Notes: generated from the sequence alone by a model not told the origin. Shown: positions 16,980-26,056, counted from the first letter of the stretch. The stretch is 35,464 bases of DNA from JBBIJO01 sp037445895 (GCA_037445895.1 JBBIJO010000017.1:1-35464), one strand, 5' to 3'. Numbers and translations: made by a program.

Positions 16980-18563
16980 TTAATTAACCAAAATAGAAGC
17001 TTCTTTCCGTAGTTCCTGAACTTTATCTAAAATCTTATCTTTTTCTAAAGTTACAGAAAAGTAACCTAAATCGCCCCACAAAATATACCCAAGCGTTGCC
17101 TTAATTTCGAGCTTTATTCTTTCTTTTTCGGCTTCGAAATATTTTTCAAGGAAACCGTGGTTCCCGATTAAATAATTTTTGAAACTCATAACGACATTGT
17201 CATTCAATTCAAATCCGTTCACAAAAGTTGTAACAACAAAGTTATTTAAAAGATTCTTTCCATCATTCGATTCAAAAAAATATCGCAATACAAAATCGTT
17301 AACAAAACCATTGGAGCGCAGCTTTTGTAAATACGGTGGTATGGTATCGCTTTTGAAGAAAAAATCCGGGAAAATACCTCCTCCGCCCAGTAATGTTCTT
17401 CCTTTCTTCGAAGTAAAAACTGGTAGGTTTTTCATAATACCAAAATTCTTTATTATAGTTTCAACATTTTGCTTAAAATCTTCCCGCATAGCGAATTCGG
17501 AAATATTCTCCACATCGAAGTTTTTTATCAAAGGCTTTTGTATAACTCTACCTAAAGGAGAAACATATTCTCCGACAGTAAGTCTGAATGCAGATTCATC
17601 CTTGAATTCCCAAGATTTTTGAATCAATCCTTTACCGAAGCTACGCTCCCCAATAACAATCGCTCTGTCATTGTCTTGCAACGCAGAAGTAAAAATTTCA
17701 CTAGCCGAAGCCGAAACATTATCGATAAGCACACAAAGCGGAATTTTAGCATATTTCCCACTTGCCTCGCATATCTCGAAATCCCTATTTCCTTCTTTTC
17801 TAGAAACAACTACTATCGTATCACCCTTGCTAAGGAAAAGTCCTGTGATTTTTATCGTTTCGTCCAAGTATCCTCCTTGATTACCTCGCAAATCGATGAC
17901 GAAAAGTTTTGCACTCAACTTTAAAAGGCTATCGATAGAATTAGTTAATTCATCGAAAGTAGTTTTAGCAAAGCGGCTGATTCTTACAAAAGCAATATCC
18001 CTTGCTTTATCGTAAAAACTTGCAACAACGGATGGGATTTCCACATCATAACGTGGGATTACATACTCTTGTAAATAACTACCTCTTCTTATCGTTAGCA
18101 ATAAGTTTGTTCCTTTATGCCCCTGTATTTTCTGGAGTGCAGCATTAATATCTTTCCCAATAAAATACTCGTGGTCAATGTATATTATTCTATCTCCAAT
18201 TTTGATTCCAACAGAATCGGCAGAACTTCCTTTTTGCACGCTAAACACTAAAATAGTATCCCCCCTTCGAAAAAGCTTAATACCTACGCCTTCTGTTGTT
18301 CCACTATATGTTTCTTTAATATTTTTATATTGTTCAGAACTATAGTAATTGCAGTAAGGATCGAGTTCATGGAGTAAAGAGTTGAAAGCAGTTTCGGAAA
18401 TTTTAACATAATTTACGGTATCTTTGTAATAATTACCTCTAATTGTTTCCAAAATTGTTTTAAATTTTTGAGTTTGGAAATCAATTACCTGTGAAATCGA
18501 ATCGCTGCTTTTAGCAAAACATAACGAAGAAATTAAAAATATACTAATGAAGAAACTTCTCAT
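16980..18563 (-). CDS. S41 family carboxyl-terminal processing protease (CtpA-like)
   Basis: This periplasmic serine protease cuts near the C-termini of its substrates. The ATG at 18563 overlaps the stop of the upstream gene (ATGA) and begins a signal peptide (MRSFFISIFLISSLCFA), so it is preferred over the longer frame from 18611. The product has 527 residues: an N-terminal helical part (about 25-85), a PDZ domain (about 90-160, GVGIKLFRRGDTILVF and GIKIGDRIIYIDHE), and the S41 core with VIDLRGNQGGYLDE (222-235). The nucleophile Ser lies within SASASE (284-289) and the general-base Lys in SFGKGLIQ (K311). The catalytic Ser-Lys dyad is intact. A C-terminal region of about 170 residues follows. 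It lies in the tilS-hpt-ribE operon. Confidence 0.93.
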   Translation of the reverse strand: MRSFFISIFLISSLCFAKSSDSISQVIDFQTQKFKTILETIRGNYYKDTVNYVKISETAFNSLLHELDPYCNYYSSEQYKNIKETYSGTTEGVGIKLFRRGDTILVFSVQKGSSADSVGIKIGDRIIYIDHEYFIGKDINAALQKIQGHKGTNLLLTIRRGSYLQEYVIPRYDVEIPSVVASFYDKARDIAFVRISRFAKTTFDELTNSIDSLLKLSAKLFVIDLRGNQGGYLDETIKITGLFLSKGDTIVVVSRKEGNRDFEICEASGKYAKIPLCVLIDNVSASASEIFTSALQDNDRAIVIGERSFGKGLIQKSWEFKDESAFRLTVGEYVSPLGRVIQKPLIKNFDVENISEFAMREDFKQNVETIIKNFGIMKNLPVFTSKKGRTLLGGGGIFPDFFFKSDTIPPYLQKLRSNGFVNDFVLRYFFESNDGKNLLNNFVVTTFVNGFELNDNVVMSFKNYLIGNHGFLEKYFEAEKERIKLEIKATLGYILWGDLGYFSVTLEKDKILDKVQELRKEASILVN

Positions 18564-19312
18564 ATCGCAATAAAACCTTTGATAACAAAATCGTTCAAAG
18601 CATTTGCCCATTTTTCACCATCAGAACCTTGAAAATCAAAAGTATGGAAACTTCCCGGGATTCCCTTATCCTTTAATACCCCCTGCAAATACTCAGATTG
18701 AGTTGTTGCAACCTGATTATCTAAGCTGGCAAGGACATAGATGTTCTGTCGTGCTTTTAAATACGTTAACCAATATTCTTCTGTAAGATTCCGAAGAAAA
18801 TCTAATGGCGAATTAAAATAGCAATTTTCGTCCCAAAATCCACGGCAAAGAAACCGAATATCGAAAAATCCATCAATCGAAATCATACCCCAAAAAACAT
18901 CTGGTCTCCGAAAAAAAGTATTACTTGCAAAATACCCTCCCTCCCCACAACCTAATGTAATTATTGGCGTTGGGCTACCAGCCATTTCATAGAATTTCGG
19001 AACAAGCTCCTCGATAAGGAAATTATTATAATTTAAGTGTAGTGTTGACTTTTCTTCATAAATTAATTCATTTGAATTCCAAATATGGTTGGCAACCATA
19101 GGAACAAAAGCAATTCTAAATATACCATTATTAACATAATTCATTACAGAATCGATAATAACGCCGTCTGTTTCCTTCTCGTATTCATCAGACTTCGACG
19201 GAAACATTAACAAAATAAAGCCATACTTCCCGAAGACCTTAACCTCGATTGTCCGATTTAGGTAATTACTTTCAATAGCTAACAAACTTATATTGTTTCC
19301 CATAAAAAACAT
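18560..19312 (-). CDS. Esterase-D-like alpha/beta-hydrolase fold protein lacking the Ser nucleophile
   Basis: The product has 250 residues and no signal peptide. The overall pattern resembles the esterase (esterase D / EstA-like) family: an opening beta stretch with FILLMFPSKSDEYE, a region HLNYNNFLIEELVPKFY, then a strand into the nucleophile-elbow position, and a late ASLDNQ acid-like stretch. At the elbow the sequence is LGCGEGGYFAS (120-130), where family members have GxSxGG. The position of the catalytic Ser is Gly123, and Cys122 is one residue early. The region where the catalytic His is expected (FDFQGSDGEKW) has no His either. It may therefore be a non-catalytic binding protein. ATG 19312 and ATG 19303 are both possible starts. 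It is coupled to the S41 protease by ATGA. Confidence 0.6.
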   Translation of the reverse strand: MFFMGNNISLLAIESNYLNRTIEVKVFGKYGFILLMFPSKSDEYEKETDGVIIDSVMNYVNNGIFRIAFVPMVANHIWNSNELIYEEKSTLHLNYNNFLIEELVPKFYEMAGSPTPIITLGCGEGGYFASNTFFRRPDVFWGMISIDGFFDIRFLCRGFWDENCYFNSPLDFLRNLTEEYWLTYLKARQNIYVLASLDNQVATTQSEYLQGVLKDKGIPGSFHTFDFQGSDGEKWANALNDFVIKGFIAI

Positions 19313-19320
19313 TTATTGTG

Positions 19321-19974
19321 TTACAACTGTGGTTGATCCAAAAATTGGTTGAATATCGAACTTTCTTTGCCTGTTCTATCGACGTTGAAAGATTCTAAAT
19401 AGTTGACAACATACTTCCCCAAGACATCAAACTCAATGTTCACCAAATCACCAATTTTTCTCAATTTCATTGTGGTTCTTTCTAAGGTATGAGGAATTAT
19501 TGCAACTTTAAATTTTCGCTCTGATTTCCCAGCAATAGTCAAGCTAATGCCATCGACTCCAATAGACCCTTGCAAAGCTACATATTTTTGAAATTCCATA
19601 GGATATTCAACCCAAAAATTCGTCCCGAGAGTTTCTTGCTCAATACTAACAATTTTACCAACAGAATCAATATGCCCTTGAAGTATATGCCCTCCCATCC
19701 TATCGTTAAACTTACGAGCTCGCTCCAAGTTAACATAACTCCCAACAGACAATTTCGAAAAAGTGGTTTTGCGAATTGTTTCTTCAACCGACTCAACCAT
19801 AAAGTATGAATTACCAACTTCGACAGCTGTTTGGCATACTCCATTTATACTGACAGAATCATCAGCCGACAAATCTTCGAGTATTTTACTCGCAAAAAAT
19901 TTAAAACGAATTGCTCGACCAACATTTTGAATCGCTAAAACTTTGCCAACCTCTTCGATTAATCCTGTAAACAT
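19321..19974 (-). CDS. ribE: Riboflavin synthase alpha subunit
   Basis: This enzyme dismutates two molecules of 6,7-dimethyl-8-ribityllumazine to riboflavin plus a pyrimidine by-product. The 217-residue product has two lumazine-binding repeats: MFTGLIEEVGKV with VSINGVCQTAV in the first, and GGHILQGHIDSVGKI with GSIGVDGISLTIAG in the second. The length is normal. It is directly adjacent to hpt upstream (no gap) and 8 bases from the next gene. No FMN riboswitch was noticed and no other riboflavin gene is in the window, so the gene is probably expressed constitutively with tilS and hpt. Confidence 0.96.
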   Translation of the reverse strand: MFTGLIEEVGKVLAIQNVGRAIRFKFFASKILEDLSADDSVSINGVCQTAVEVGNSYFMVESVEETIRKTTFSKLSVGSYVNLERARKFNDRMGGHILQGHIDSVGKIVSIEQETLGTNFWVEYPMEFQKYVALQGSIGVDGISLTIAGKSERKFKVAIIPHTLERTTMKLRKIGDLVNIEFDVLGKYVVNYLESFNVDRTGKESSIFNQFLDQPQL

Positions 19975-20529
19975 CTAATCTTCATCCAGTATATAAATAC
20001 TTGTCAAGTTACGTCCATACTCAGCATAATCTAAGCCATAACCAATAACGAATCGAGGTGGAATTTCGAATCCACAATACTTAATATTCAAAGTATGCTT
20101 CAAATTTTGAGGTTTCAACAAAAGAGTAGCGATTTCGATAGACTCAGGCTTGGATTCATTTATAGTTGCTAAAACGTTCTTCATTGTTAATCCGGTATCG
20201 ACAATATCTTCGACAACAATTACACTTTGACCCTTAAAATCTTTATTAGAAAAAAGGAGTTCAACACTACCGGAACTTTCGAAACTACTACCATAACTAC
20301 TCGCACGCAATGTTTCGACTCGGGATGGTATGTTAACCTGTTGAATCAACTCCGAAGCAAAAAAAATAGAACCTTTTAAAACTACTAAAAAAATAGGATT
20401 TTTTGATTTATAATCTTTTGAAATTTGCGAACTTAACTCCTTAATTCTCTTTTTAATAGACGATTTAGTTAGATATGGAACAAATTTCTTCCCATTGATA
20501 TGAACAAAATTTCGCTTGTAAACTACCAT
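19975..20529 (-). CDS. hpt: Hypoxanthine phosphoribosyltransferase
   Basis: This purine-salvage enzyme joins hypoxanthine or guanine to PRPP. In the 184-residue product the PRPP-binding motif is VIVVEDIVDTGLTM. An early LVVLKGSIFFASELI carries the Leu-Lys loop, and the C-terminus has CGFEIPPRFVIGYGLDYAEYGRNL, which is typical of bacterial Hpt. It starts one base after the tilS stop. A tilS-hpt pair is common across bacteria, where TilS and Hpt are often co-transcribed, frequently with ftsH, which is absent here. Confidence 0.95.
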   Translation of the reverse strand: MVVYKRNFVHINGKKFVPYLTKSSIKKRIKELSSQISKDYKSKNPIFLVVLKGSIFFASELIQQVNIPSRVETLRASSYGSSFESSGSVELLFSNKDFKGQSVIVVEDIVDTGLTMKNVLATINESKPESIEIATLLLKPQNLKHTLNIKYCGFEIPPRFVIGYGLDYAEYGRNLTSIYILDED

Positions 20530-20530
20530 T

Positions 20531-22036
20531 TCATATACCTCGCAACCTCGTAATTTCGCCTTTCAAGACACGTTTGGTCTGCTTAGTTACTTTGTATTTA
20601 CTGCTAATACGGAATCCGCAAACCCAAATAATTTCGTCATTACCAACAACGATTGGAACTTTACTTTTAAAATGTAATGGTATTTTTTGGTTTACCAAAA
20701 AGTCGCTCAGTTTTACAGAATTTTTAAGTCCTAAGGGAACGAATCTATCGCCATTGTTCCAAGTGCGAATTACAATTTCCTCTGGTACTTTTTCGAAATC
20801 GAAAAATTCTACATTGGGGTCTTCTATCCGAGAAAATTCCGAAAGCGGAACTTCACAGAACTTTATCAAATTGTCGTTCCAAATAAATCTACCAGTTTTC
20901 GAACCTTTAACATTATGATTTTCTTTATTGTAGTTGCGAACGAAATACAAAGAGTCCCTATCTTTGAACACAATAAGATTTTTCATTATCTGGATATTGG
21001 TTCCACTTTCGGCACTGAAAAGTTTGCGAATTGAATCTATGTTTTTGTAGTTAATCGTCGGTAGATTGAATTTTTCCAAAATTACCTCTTGAACCAGTTC
21101 GCCAACGATAAAGCTGTCGTAATATTTTAGTTTCGATATATCTAATTTGCATTCATCGGGATTTATAACCTCAACATAATCATCAATCAATTTGCTAATG
21201 ATATTTTTTATCAATTTTTGATTTTTTTTAGCAAGTTCCGAGGTTCTCGACAATATTTCCACAATATTAGGATTAAACTCACGCTCCAACAAAGGAATTA
21301 GCAAGTGCCGAATTTTATTGCGAGTATATGCCAACATAAGATTCGTTGTATCCTCTCTCCATTTTAAATTCCTATGTTCAGCATAGTTCAGAATTTCTTC
21401 CCTCTTAAAATTAAAAAATGGTCTGATTAACACAAATCCTTTACCAAGGCTTTTCTTTTCGGCAATTCCTTGGAGCCCCCTAATTCCGGTTCCTCTAATT
21501 AAATTAAGTAGTATAGTTTCTGCTTGGTCATCTAATGTATGTGCCGTTGCAATGTAGTTGGCTCCAAAAGATTGACAAGCTCGTTGCAAAAAATCATACC
21601 TCAACTCGCGCGCAGCCTGTTCTATACTTAATGAGTGGGCTTTTGCAAATTCTCCAACGTCTATTCTTTGCCCCAAAAATGGTAAACAATATTCCTTCGA
21701 TAGGTTAACAACAAACTCTTCATCCTGATTTGCCTCCTCGCCGCGAAGAGTATGGTTTAAATGGCCAATGGCTAACTTATAGTTACGTTTTGTGGAAATT
21801 ATAAACAAAGAATCCAAGAGAGTTACCGAGTCCAACCCACCACTTACAGCCACTAAAATTTTAGAATCTTGTTCAATTAATAGAACACTATCCAAATACT
21901 TTTGTAATTTGTCCAAAAAATTAATAACAAGGCTATCTTTCGGAAGAATAGATACTTTCGGTGGATTCTTTCCCACTTCGGGAACTATCTTCCTAATTTT
22001 AGACTTTATTTTTTTGCTTGATATATTAGTTACCAA
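20531..22036 (-). CDS. tilS: tRNA(Ile)-lysidine synthase TilS
   Basis: TilS converts C34 of tRNA-Ile(CAU) to lysidine so that it reads AUA codons and is charged with Ile. The product is 501 residues. The PP-loop ATP site VAVSGGLDSVTLLDSLF sits at residues 62-78, followed by IGHLNHTLRGEEANQDE and TAHTLDDQAETILLNLIRGTG, all core TilS motifs. The C-terminal domain has TWNNGDRFVPLGL and KLSDFLVNQKIP. The annotated start is a TTG with no Shine-Dalgarno. It leaves an unusual 60-residue basic extension before the PP-loop, so an internal start is possible. It begins 22 bases downstream of the T9SS-sorted gene. Confidence 0.94.
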   Translation of the reverse strand: MVTNISSKKIKSKIRKIVPEVGKNPPKVSILPKDSLVINFLDKLQKYLDSVLLIEQDSKILVAVSGGLDSVTLLDSLFIISTKRNYKLAIGHLNHTLRGEEANQDEEFVVNLSKEYCLPFLGQRIDVGEFAKAHSLSIEQAARELRYDFLQRACQSFGANYIATAHTLDDQAETILLNLIRGTGIRGLQGIAEKKSLGKGFVLIRPFFNFKREEILNYAEHRNLKWREDTTNLMLAYTRNKIRHLLIPLLEREFNPNIVEILSRTSELAKKNQKLIKNIISKLIDDYVEVINPDECKLDISKLKYYDSFIVGELVQEVILEKFNLPTINYKNIDSIRKLFSAESGTNIQIMKNLIVFKDRDSLYFVRNYNKENHNVKGSKTGRFIWNDNLIKFCEVPLSEFSRIEDPNVEFFDFEKVPEEIVIRTWNNGDRFVPLGLKNSVKLSDFLVNQKIPLHFKSKVPIVVGNDEIIWVCGFRISSKYKVTKQTKRVLKGEITRLRGI

Positions 22037-22058
22037 TCTACAACAATTTTAATATACA

Positions 22059-24992
22059 TTATTTCAAAACTACAAAAGGAACAACTTTAGTATATCCCTT
22101 GACAATAGCCCGAGCCAAATAAACCCCGGAACTTATTCCATCCAAGTTGAATTTTGTGCTTTTCTCGCCAACATAAGCTGAATAAGAATCCTCCGAACTT
22201 ATGACATTACCAAGGGCATCGACTATTTGAATTGTATAATTTGTATAAGTCTTCAACGTAAATGTGATGTGGAGCTCAGAATTTGCTGGATTTGGAAAAA
22301 CCTCCAACTCGAAATTATTTGGTAGCTCTGTAAGTTCTTCGATAGAATTAATATCATCGTCCAGCCTTATATTATCAATATACCAACCATCCTTATTTCG
22401 TAAAGGAGTCGAAACTAACGTAAACTTAATGAAAACCGTGTCGTCTTCGAATGTTTTAAGAGTTCTATGTTCAGAGAACCATTTGCTTTCTCCGACGTTA
22501 TCTTTAAAATCGGGAGAACGTTTTTGGTCAATCCAAGCAACGTCGGTCCAGGTTTTTCCGAAATCTTTCGAAACGCTAATTATTCCTATATCGCCAAGAC
22601 TATCAATAATTGCAATTTCTTCGAAACTCAAAGTGAGATTCGGAGACCGCAAAATAACAGGAGCTAAAATAAAGTAATTATTGGACTTAGGTTGATAGTT
22701 TCCACTTGGTGAATCGGTAATACAGTTTGGGGGTGTATTCGAAATATTAGAAGCAATACCCCATTTCCCCGTTGTCCCATCTGTATAGAATGGGATAATC
22801 TTGCTTGTATCGTCGAAATTTTCGTTTAAAGTGTTTAGTGGTGCCCCCGAGTAAGCAAGAATTTCATCGGAAAACAGGCTTGGCGTGAGTCTATCGCCTC
22901 GTTTTCCAACCGCACGAATCTTAATTTTATAGAATTTTCGAGTGGGGAGTGGTAGAACCTTCGTTTGAGCTTCGCCTGTAATTAAATCTTGCTTTTGAAT
23001 TGTATATAATAATTGACTACCAGCATACACTTCCAATGACTCATAATCGTGGAAAAACGAGCCATCGATATGTTGGGATGGATTCACCCAATCTAAAAGT
23101 ATCCCTCCCTCATTTGGCCGTGCAGAAATAATTTGTGGAGCATTTGGTTCAAGGCTGCCGCCAGCAACAAACGTAATCGAAACGAGTGGACTTTCCAGCC
23201 CACTTTCTTCAACAACTTTTAGAGCATAAGTATATGTTTCTCCGTCGGTAAGAGAAGCATCCGTATATGTTTGTGTCCCTTTGTTGACTTCTGCTATTTT
23301 GTTGCCGTTACGAAATACCCAAATTTTAAAATTTCCCAAAGTCCCCCCTAATAAATTTTCTTTCGGATCGAGCCAATACAATACTACTTTATTAGGCTCT
23401 TGGTAAGAATTTAGATAGCGAAGGCTATCGGGAGGTTTCGGAGCAGTAGTTAAAATAGCAACATAGGCATTATTCGAAAAGAAAGTTCCTCTTGGACCAT
23501 TAGGCATCCAAAAACAAGGGACAACTTTCCCATTATAAGCAACGATAGACAAATAATCACCCCAATAACGTCCAAGAGAAGCACCACCGGCATCAATAAC
23601 GGCATTAGAATGGTCTAAATACCAGGACTGTGGGGTTACCCGAATATTTTTCCAACTATTTCCATTGTCGAACGAAATCGCAACAAACAAATCCACTGCT
23701 TTATTCGACGAATCCATAGACGATGAATAATAGGAAATTGCAAGTATTCCAGTCGCTTCGTCGTAGGCGATAGCAGGAAAGAACATATCGTTTCTATAAG
23801 GATTATTGTCCACACGGATATTGTTTATCCAAGACTCACCTCCATTGGTCGATTTTGCAAAATAGATTCCGTAATGGTCGTTGTCGTCTTTCCCCGCTTG
23901 AACAACATAAAGATTGTTCGGAGAATTACCTAAAGCAATGTAAGGATACGACGATACACGCATATTCCCTTTATTGGGCAATGCCATTCGTAAATTTACT
24001 TTTTCCCCGATTGCTTTAACAGTTTGCACTTGTTTGGGGCTCGACCAAACCCAACTAACACCACCATTCGTTGATTTTTGAAGCATAATATTGGTATATA
24101 CACCATTTTTATTTTCCCAAACCACATACAAAGTCCCATCGGAGGCAACAATAGGCATTGGCGATTGGACTCCGCCGCTGCCTACACTTCCGGGAACTCG
24201 TGTCGTAGGCGAGAATTCCTCTCCATCCGCTGAATATGCAAAGCCGATTGTACCTCCCAAAGTCGGAGAAATTAAATACCAAGTTACATAAATTCTATTT
24301 TTGAAAGGAGAATTTGGATTTGCATCGCAAGCTATAAATGGCTTATCGTGTGCATCTTGATTCGACCCTCCGCCAACGGAGAGACTAACGGGGATTGGAT
24401 CGTTCCAAGTTTTGCCTCCATCCGTAGATTTATTCATAAAAACGCCGCCATCCTCGATACTTCCTTGGTCGCTTACCTGTGTAAAAATATATGAATAATA
24501 CACGTTTCCTTTCGAATCGAAAGCAAGCCCGGGGTCAACATTTGTCATACCACTTCCCCCCCCGCTTGGAGTTGGAACATATACATCCTGATTCGGAGGT
24601 GTCAAGGAAGTACTCCAATTTTTTCCACCATCGGTTGAATAATAAGCAGCCATTCGATACTTGTATCCCGTTGTATTATACCTCATATCGTTTGCCGAAG
24701 CAACAATAATATTCCGGTCGAAGGGATGGCGAGAAATAAACGTTTCGGACTGTCCTCCACCAGAGTTAACAATATTAATAATTTCTATACCCGAAGAAGT
24801 CAAAATGCGTTCTGGACCCTTGGATAACTCGTTCAACGGGGGAATAAACTTTGGCCGAATAACATCGGAATAATTACTGAAAATTGCCTTTTCTGCATCG
24901 AGAATTGTAGGTAAAATATGAGTTTCCAATTGTGAGAAAGTATTATTTAAATATGCTAACAAAGCAAAAAGTAAAAACGCTATTCTTTTCAT
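22059..24992 (-). CDS. Secreted BNR/Asp-box repeat protein with T9SS type-A sorting domain
   Basis: The ATG at 24992 is preferred because GAGGTG precedes it and it opens a signal peptide (MKRIAFLLFALLAYLNNTFS). The product is 977 residues. The N-terminal half (about 90-500) is a sialidase-like propeller with Asp-box motifs, for example YSTDGGKNWS, KSTDGGKTWND, KSTNGGESW and SFDNGNSWKN. Fibronectin-III-like segments follow (about 515-700), then a jelly-roll-like stretch with SKDFGKTWTDV. The last 75 residues are a type-A T9SS sorting domain (VFPNPANSELHI, GVYLARAIVKG). The protein should therefore cross the outer membrane by T9SS and be surface-bound or released. No sialidase catalytic residues (RIP motif) were recognised, so an enzymatic role is not claimed. 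Confidence 0.88.
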   Translation of the reverse strand: MKRIAFLLFALLAYLNNTFSQLETHILPTILDAEKAIFSNYSDVIRPKFIPPLNELSKGPERILTSSGIEIINIVNSGGGQSETFISRHPFDRNIIVASANDMRYNTTGYKYRMAAYYSTDGGKNWSTSLTPPNQDVYVPTPSGGGSGMTNVDPGLAFDSKGNVYYSYIFTQVSDQGSIEDGGVFMNKSTDGGKTWNDPIPVSLSVGGGSNQDAHDKPFIACDANPNSPFKNRIYVTWYLISPTLGGTIGFAYSADGEEFSPTTRVPGSVGSGGVQSPMPIVASDGTLYVVWENKNGVYTNIMLQKSTNGGVSWVWSSPKQVQTVKAIGEKVNLRMALPNKGNMRVSSYPYIALGNSPNNLYVVQAGKDDNDHYGIYFAKSTNGGESWINNIRVDNNPYRNDMFFPAIAYDEATGILAISYYSSSMDSSNKAVDLFVAISFDNGNSWKNIRVTPQSWYLDHSNAVIDAGGASLGRYWGDYLSIVAYNGKVVPCFWMPNGPRGTFFSNNAYVAILTTAPKPPDSLRYLNSYQEPNKVVLYWLDPKENLLGGTLGNFKIWVFRNGNKIAEVNKGTQTYTDASLTDGETYTYALKVVEESGLESPLVSITFVAGGSLEPNAPQIISARPNEGGILLDWVNPSQHIDGSFFHDYESLEVYAGSQLLYTIQKQDLITGEAQTKVLPLPTRKFYKIKIRAVGKRGDRLTPSLFSDEILAYSGAPLNTLNENFDDTSKIIPFYTDGTTGKWGIASNISNTPPNCITDSPSGNYQPKSNNYFILAPVILRSPNLTLSFEEIAIIDSLGDIGIISVSKDFGKTWTDVAWIDQKRSPDFKDNVGESKWFSEHRTLKTFEDDTVFIKFTLVSTPLRNKDGWYIDNIRLDDDINSIEELTELPNNFELEVFPNPANSELHITFTLKTYTNYTIQIVDALGNVISSEDSYSAYVGEKSTKFNLDGISSGVYLARAIVKGYTKVVPFVVLK

Positions 24993-25099
24993 TTTACACC
25001 TCAAAAGCAAAACCATAAATCCATAATCGTTAAACTACAAATTTACCAAAAATAAGAAAGTAATAAAAAGAAACGGAAGGGGAAATGGAATAAAGGAAG

Positions 25100-25173
25100 C
25101 TCCTGAGTGGGGACTTGAACCCCAGACCCCCTGATTAACAGTCAGGTGCTCTAACCAACTGAGCTACTCAGGA
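25100..25173 (-). tRNA. tRNA-Asn (anticodon GUU)
   Basis: On the minus strand a full cloverleaf can be drawn. The acceptor stem is TCCTGAG with CTCAGGA, the D arm is AGCTCAGTTGGTTAGAGCA, the anticodon stem CCTGA/TCAGG encloses CTGTTAA (anticodon GTT), and the T arm contains GGGGTTCAAGTCCCC. The discriminator base is G. CCA is not encoded. Confidence 0.97.
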
Positions 25174-25194
25174 ATAAATCAAAATACAAAATTA

Positions 25195-25236
25195 ATAAAA
25201 AAATCTGATTCGCAAATATGCTGCCATATCAGATTA
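25195..25236 (-). terminator. Intrinsic terminator at the end of the copper block
   Basis: On the minus strand a bulged hairpin pairs the outer arms AATCTGAT and ATCAGATT (25202-25209 with 25228-25235), with an inner ATATG/CATAT extension possible. A run of seven T residues (25197-25203) follows. It lies 190 bases past the cueP-like stop, so it ends either a long 3' UTR or a separate small RNA. Confidence 0.8.
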
Positions 25237-25410
25237 GTAAAGTTTTAATTACAATCATTGTTCGTCTTGAATTGGGAAGCTTGTTAAAATCGATAACGAC
25301 TCTGCTTTTGTTGCGAATGCAGAGTAAGACTCGTAAATCTGAACGCTCAATTTACGTTAAAAATTGCTCCTAACCTAATTAGCAAGAGAATAGTATAAAC
25401 TATCCCCTTT
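25195..25410 (-). ncRNA. Candidate structured RNA or long structured 3' UTR after the cueP-like gene
   Basis: On the minus strand this gene-free stretch folds into consecutive local hairpins: GATAGT/ACTATT with a TTAT loop (25389-25404), TTGCT/AGCAA (25364-25385), CGTAAAT/ATTTACG (25332-25356) and ACTCTGC/GCAGAGT (25299-25325). It ends with the intrinsic terminator at 25195-25236. A TATAAT-like box lies just upstream on the minus strand, near 25413-25420, without a matching -35 box. No open reading frame of note is present. It does not match a riboswitch, 6S RNA or tmRNA that I recognise. It may only be the 3' UTR of the copper operon. Confidence 0.3.
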
Positions 25411-25428
25411 ATGCTATTATAAAAATAC

Positions 25429-25971
25429 TTATTCCAGTTTTATTGTTGTTATACAAGTTCGACCGCCATCAACTGTTGAAATTATCTCACTCCCCGATAA
25501 CGTATTGTATCGTATGTCAATTTGAACACTTATGCCGCGTGGAAGCCATAATTCAAAAAAGCCATTTTTCAAAGTTTTAACCTCGCCTTCATACAAAATA
25601 TTCCCATTCATATCTTTCGCTGTAAGTTGAAACGTTTGTTCTCTCATTTCACCTTGGCAACTCGACGGATAATGAGTTTCGCAAGTATGAGTAGTATTCA
25701 TATAGGGAGCAATTGCAAGATACACCAAACTATCGGGTAATGGTTTTGATACTTTTCTACCATCAGGAAATTCAATAACGACTTCCCGAGTATTGACAAA
25801 ACACGTGATTTTTGGTGCAGTCCATCTCCATTCATTTGCTAAAGCAATAGTAGATTTGGCGTCTAAATTAGTTAAGGACTCGAAATATTTGTCGTAGTCG
25901 ATGTTGTTCGAGTTTGCACATCCAACAATCAATAAAATAATGGATAACCACAGAACAACCATCCTTTTCAT
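25429..25971 (-). CDS. CueP-like periplasmic copper-binding lipoprotein
   Basis: CueP of Salmonella is a periplasmic copper-binding protein that serves in copper tolerance. The start at ATG 25971 has GGAGG four bases ahead, so the in-frame start at 25995 is rejected. The 180-residue product has a lipobox IILLIVGC (Cys18), so it should be membrane-anchored. It carries the CueP motifs in order: WRWTAPKITCFVNTREV (Cys57), LVYLAIAPYMNTTHTCETH (Cys97 with two His), SSCQGE (Cys105), FFELWLPR, and near the C-terminus RTCITTIKL (Cys173). These Cys and His residues are the expected metal ligands. Its place at the end of a Cus efflux block supports a copper-buffering role. The lipid anchor differs from the soluble enteric protein. 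Confidence 0.85.
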   Translation of the reverse strand: MKRMVVLWLSIILLIVGCANSNNIDYDKYFESLTNLDAKSTIALANEWRWTAPKITCFVNTREVVIEFPDGRKVSKPLPDSLVYLAIAPYMNTTHTCETHYPSSCQGEMREQTFQLTAKDMNGNILYEGEVKTLKNGFFELWLPRGISVQIDIRYNTLSGSEIISTVDGGRTCITTIKLE

Positions 25972-26056
25972 AATGCCTCCAAATGATTTTAACAAAAAAT
26001 ACAGAACACAAATTTATAGTGCTAATATACAAAGAAACCGAATCTTGATTCTATGC

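Noticed and set aside
18564..18611. N-terminal extension of the S41 protease
   Set aside because: It would overlap the upstream gene by 52 bases, is Cys-rich and non-hydrophobic, and hides the signal peptide; the ATGA junction at 18560-18563 is a better start.
22264..22677. A 137-residue Ser-rich plus-strand frame
   Set aside because: It is antisense to the T9SS-sorted protein's C-terminal domains; Ser richness comes from reverse-complemented Asp/Glu codons.
25195..25410. CRISPR array or tandem-repeat reading of the gene-free stretch
   Set aside because: The hairpins differ from one another in sequence and spacing; no repeated unit is present.
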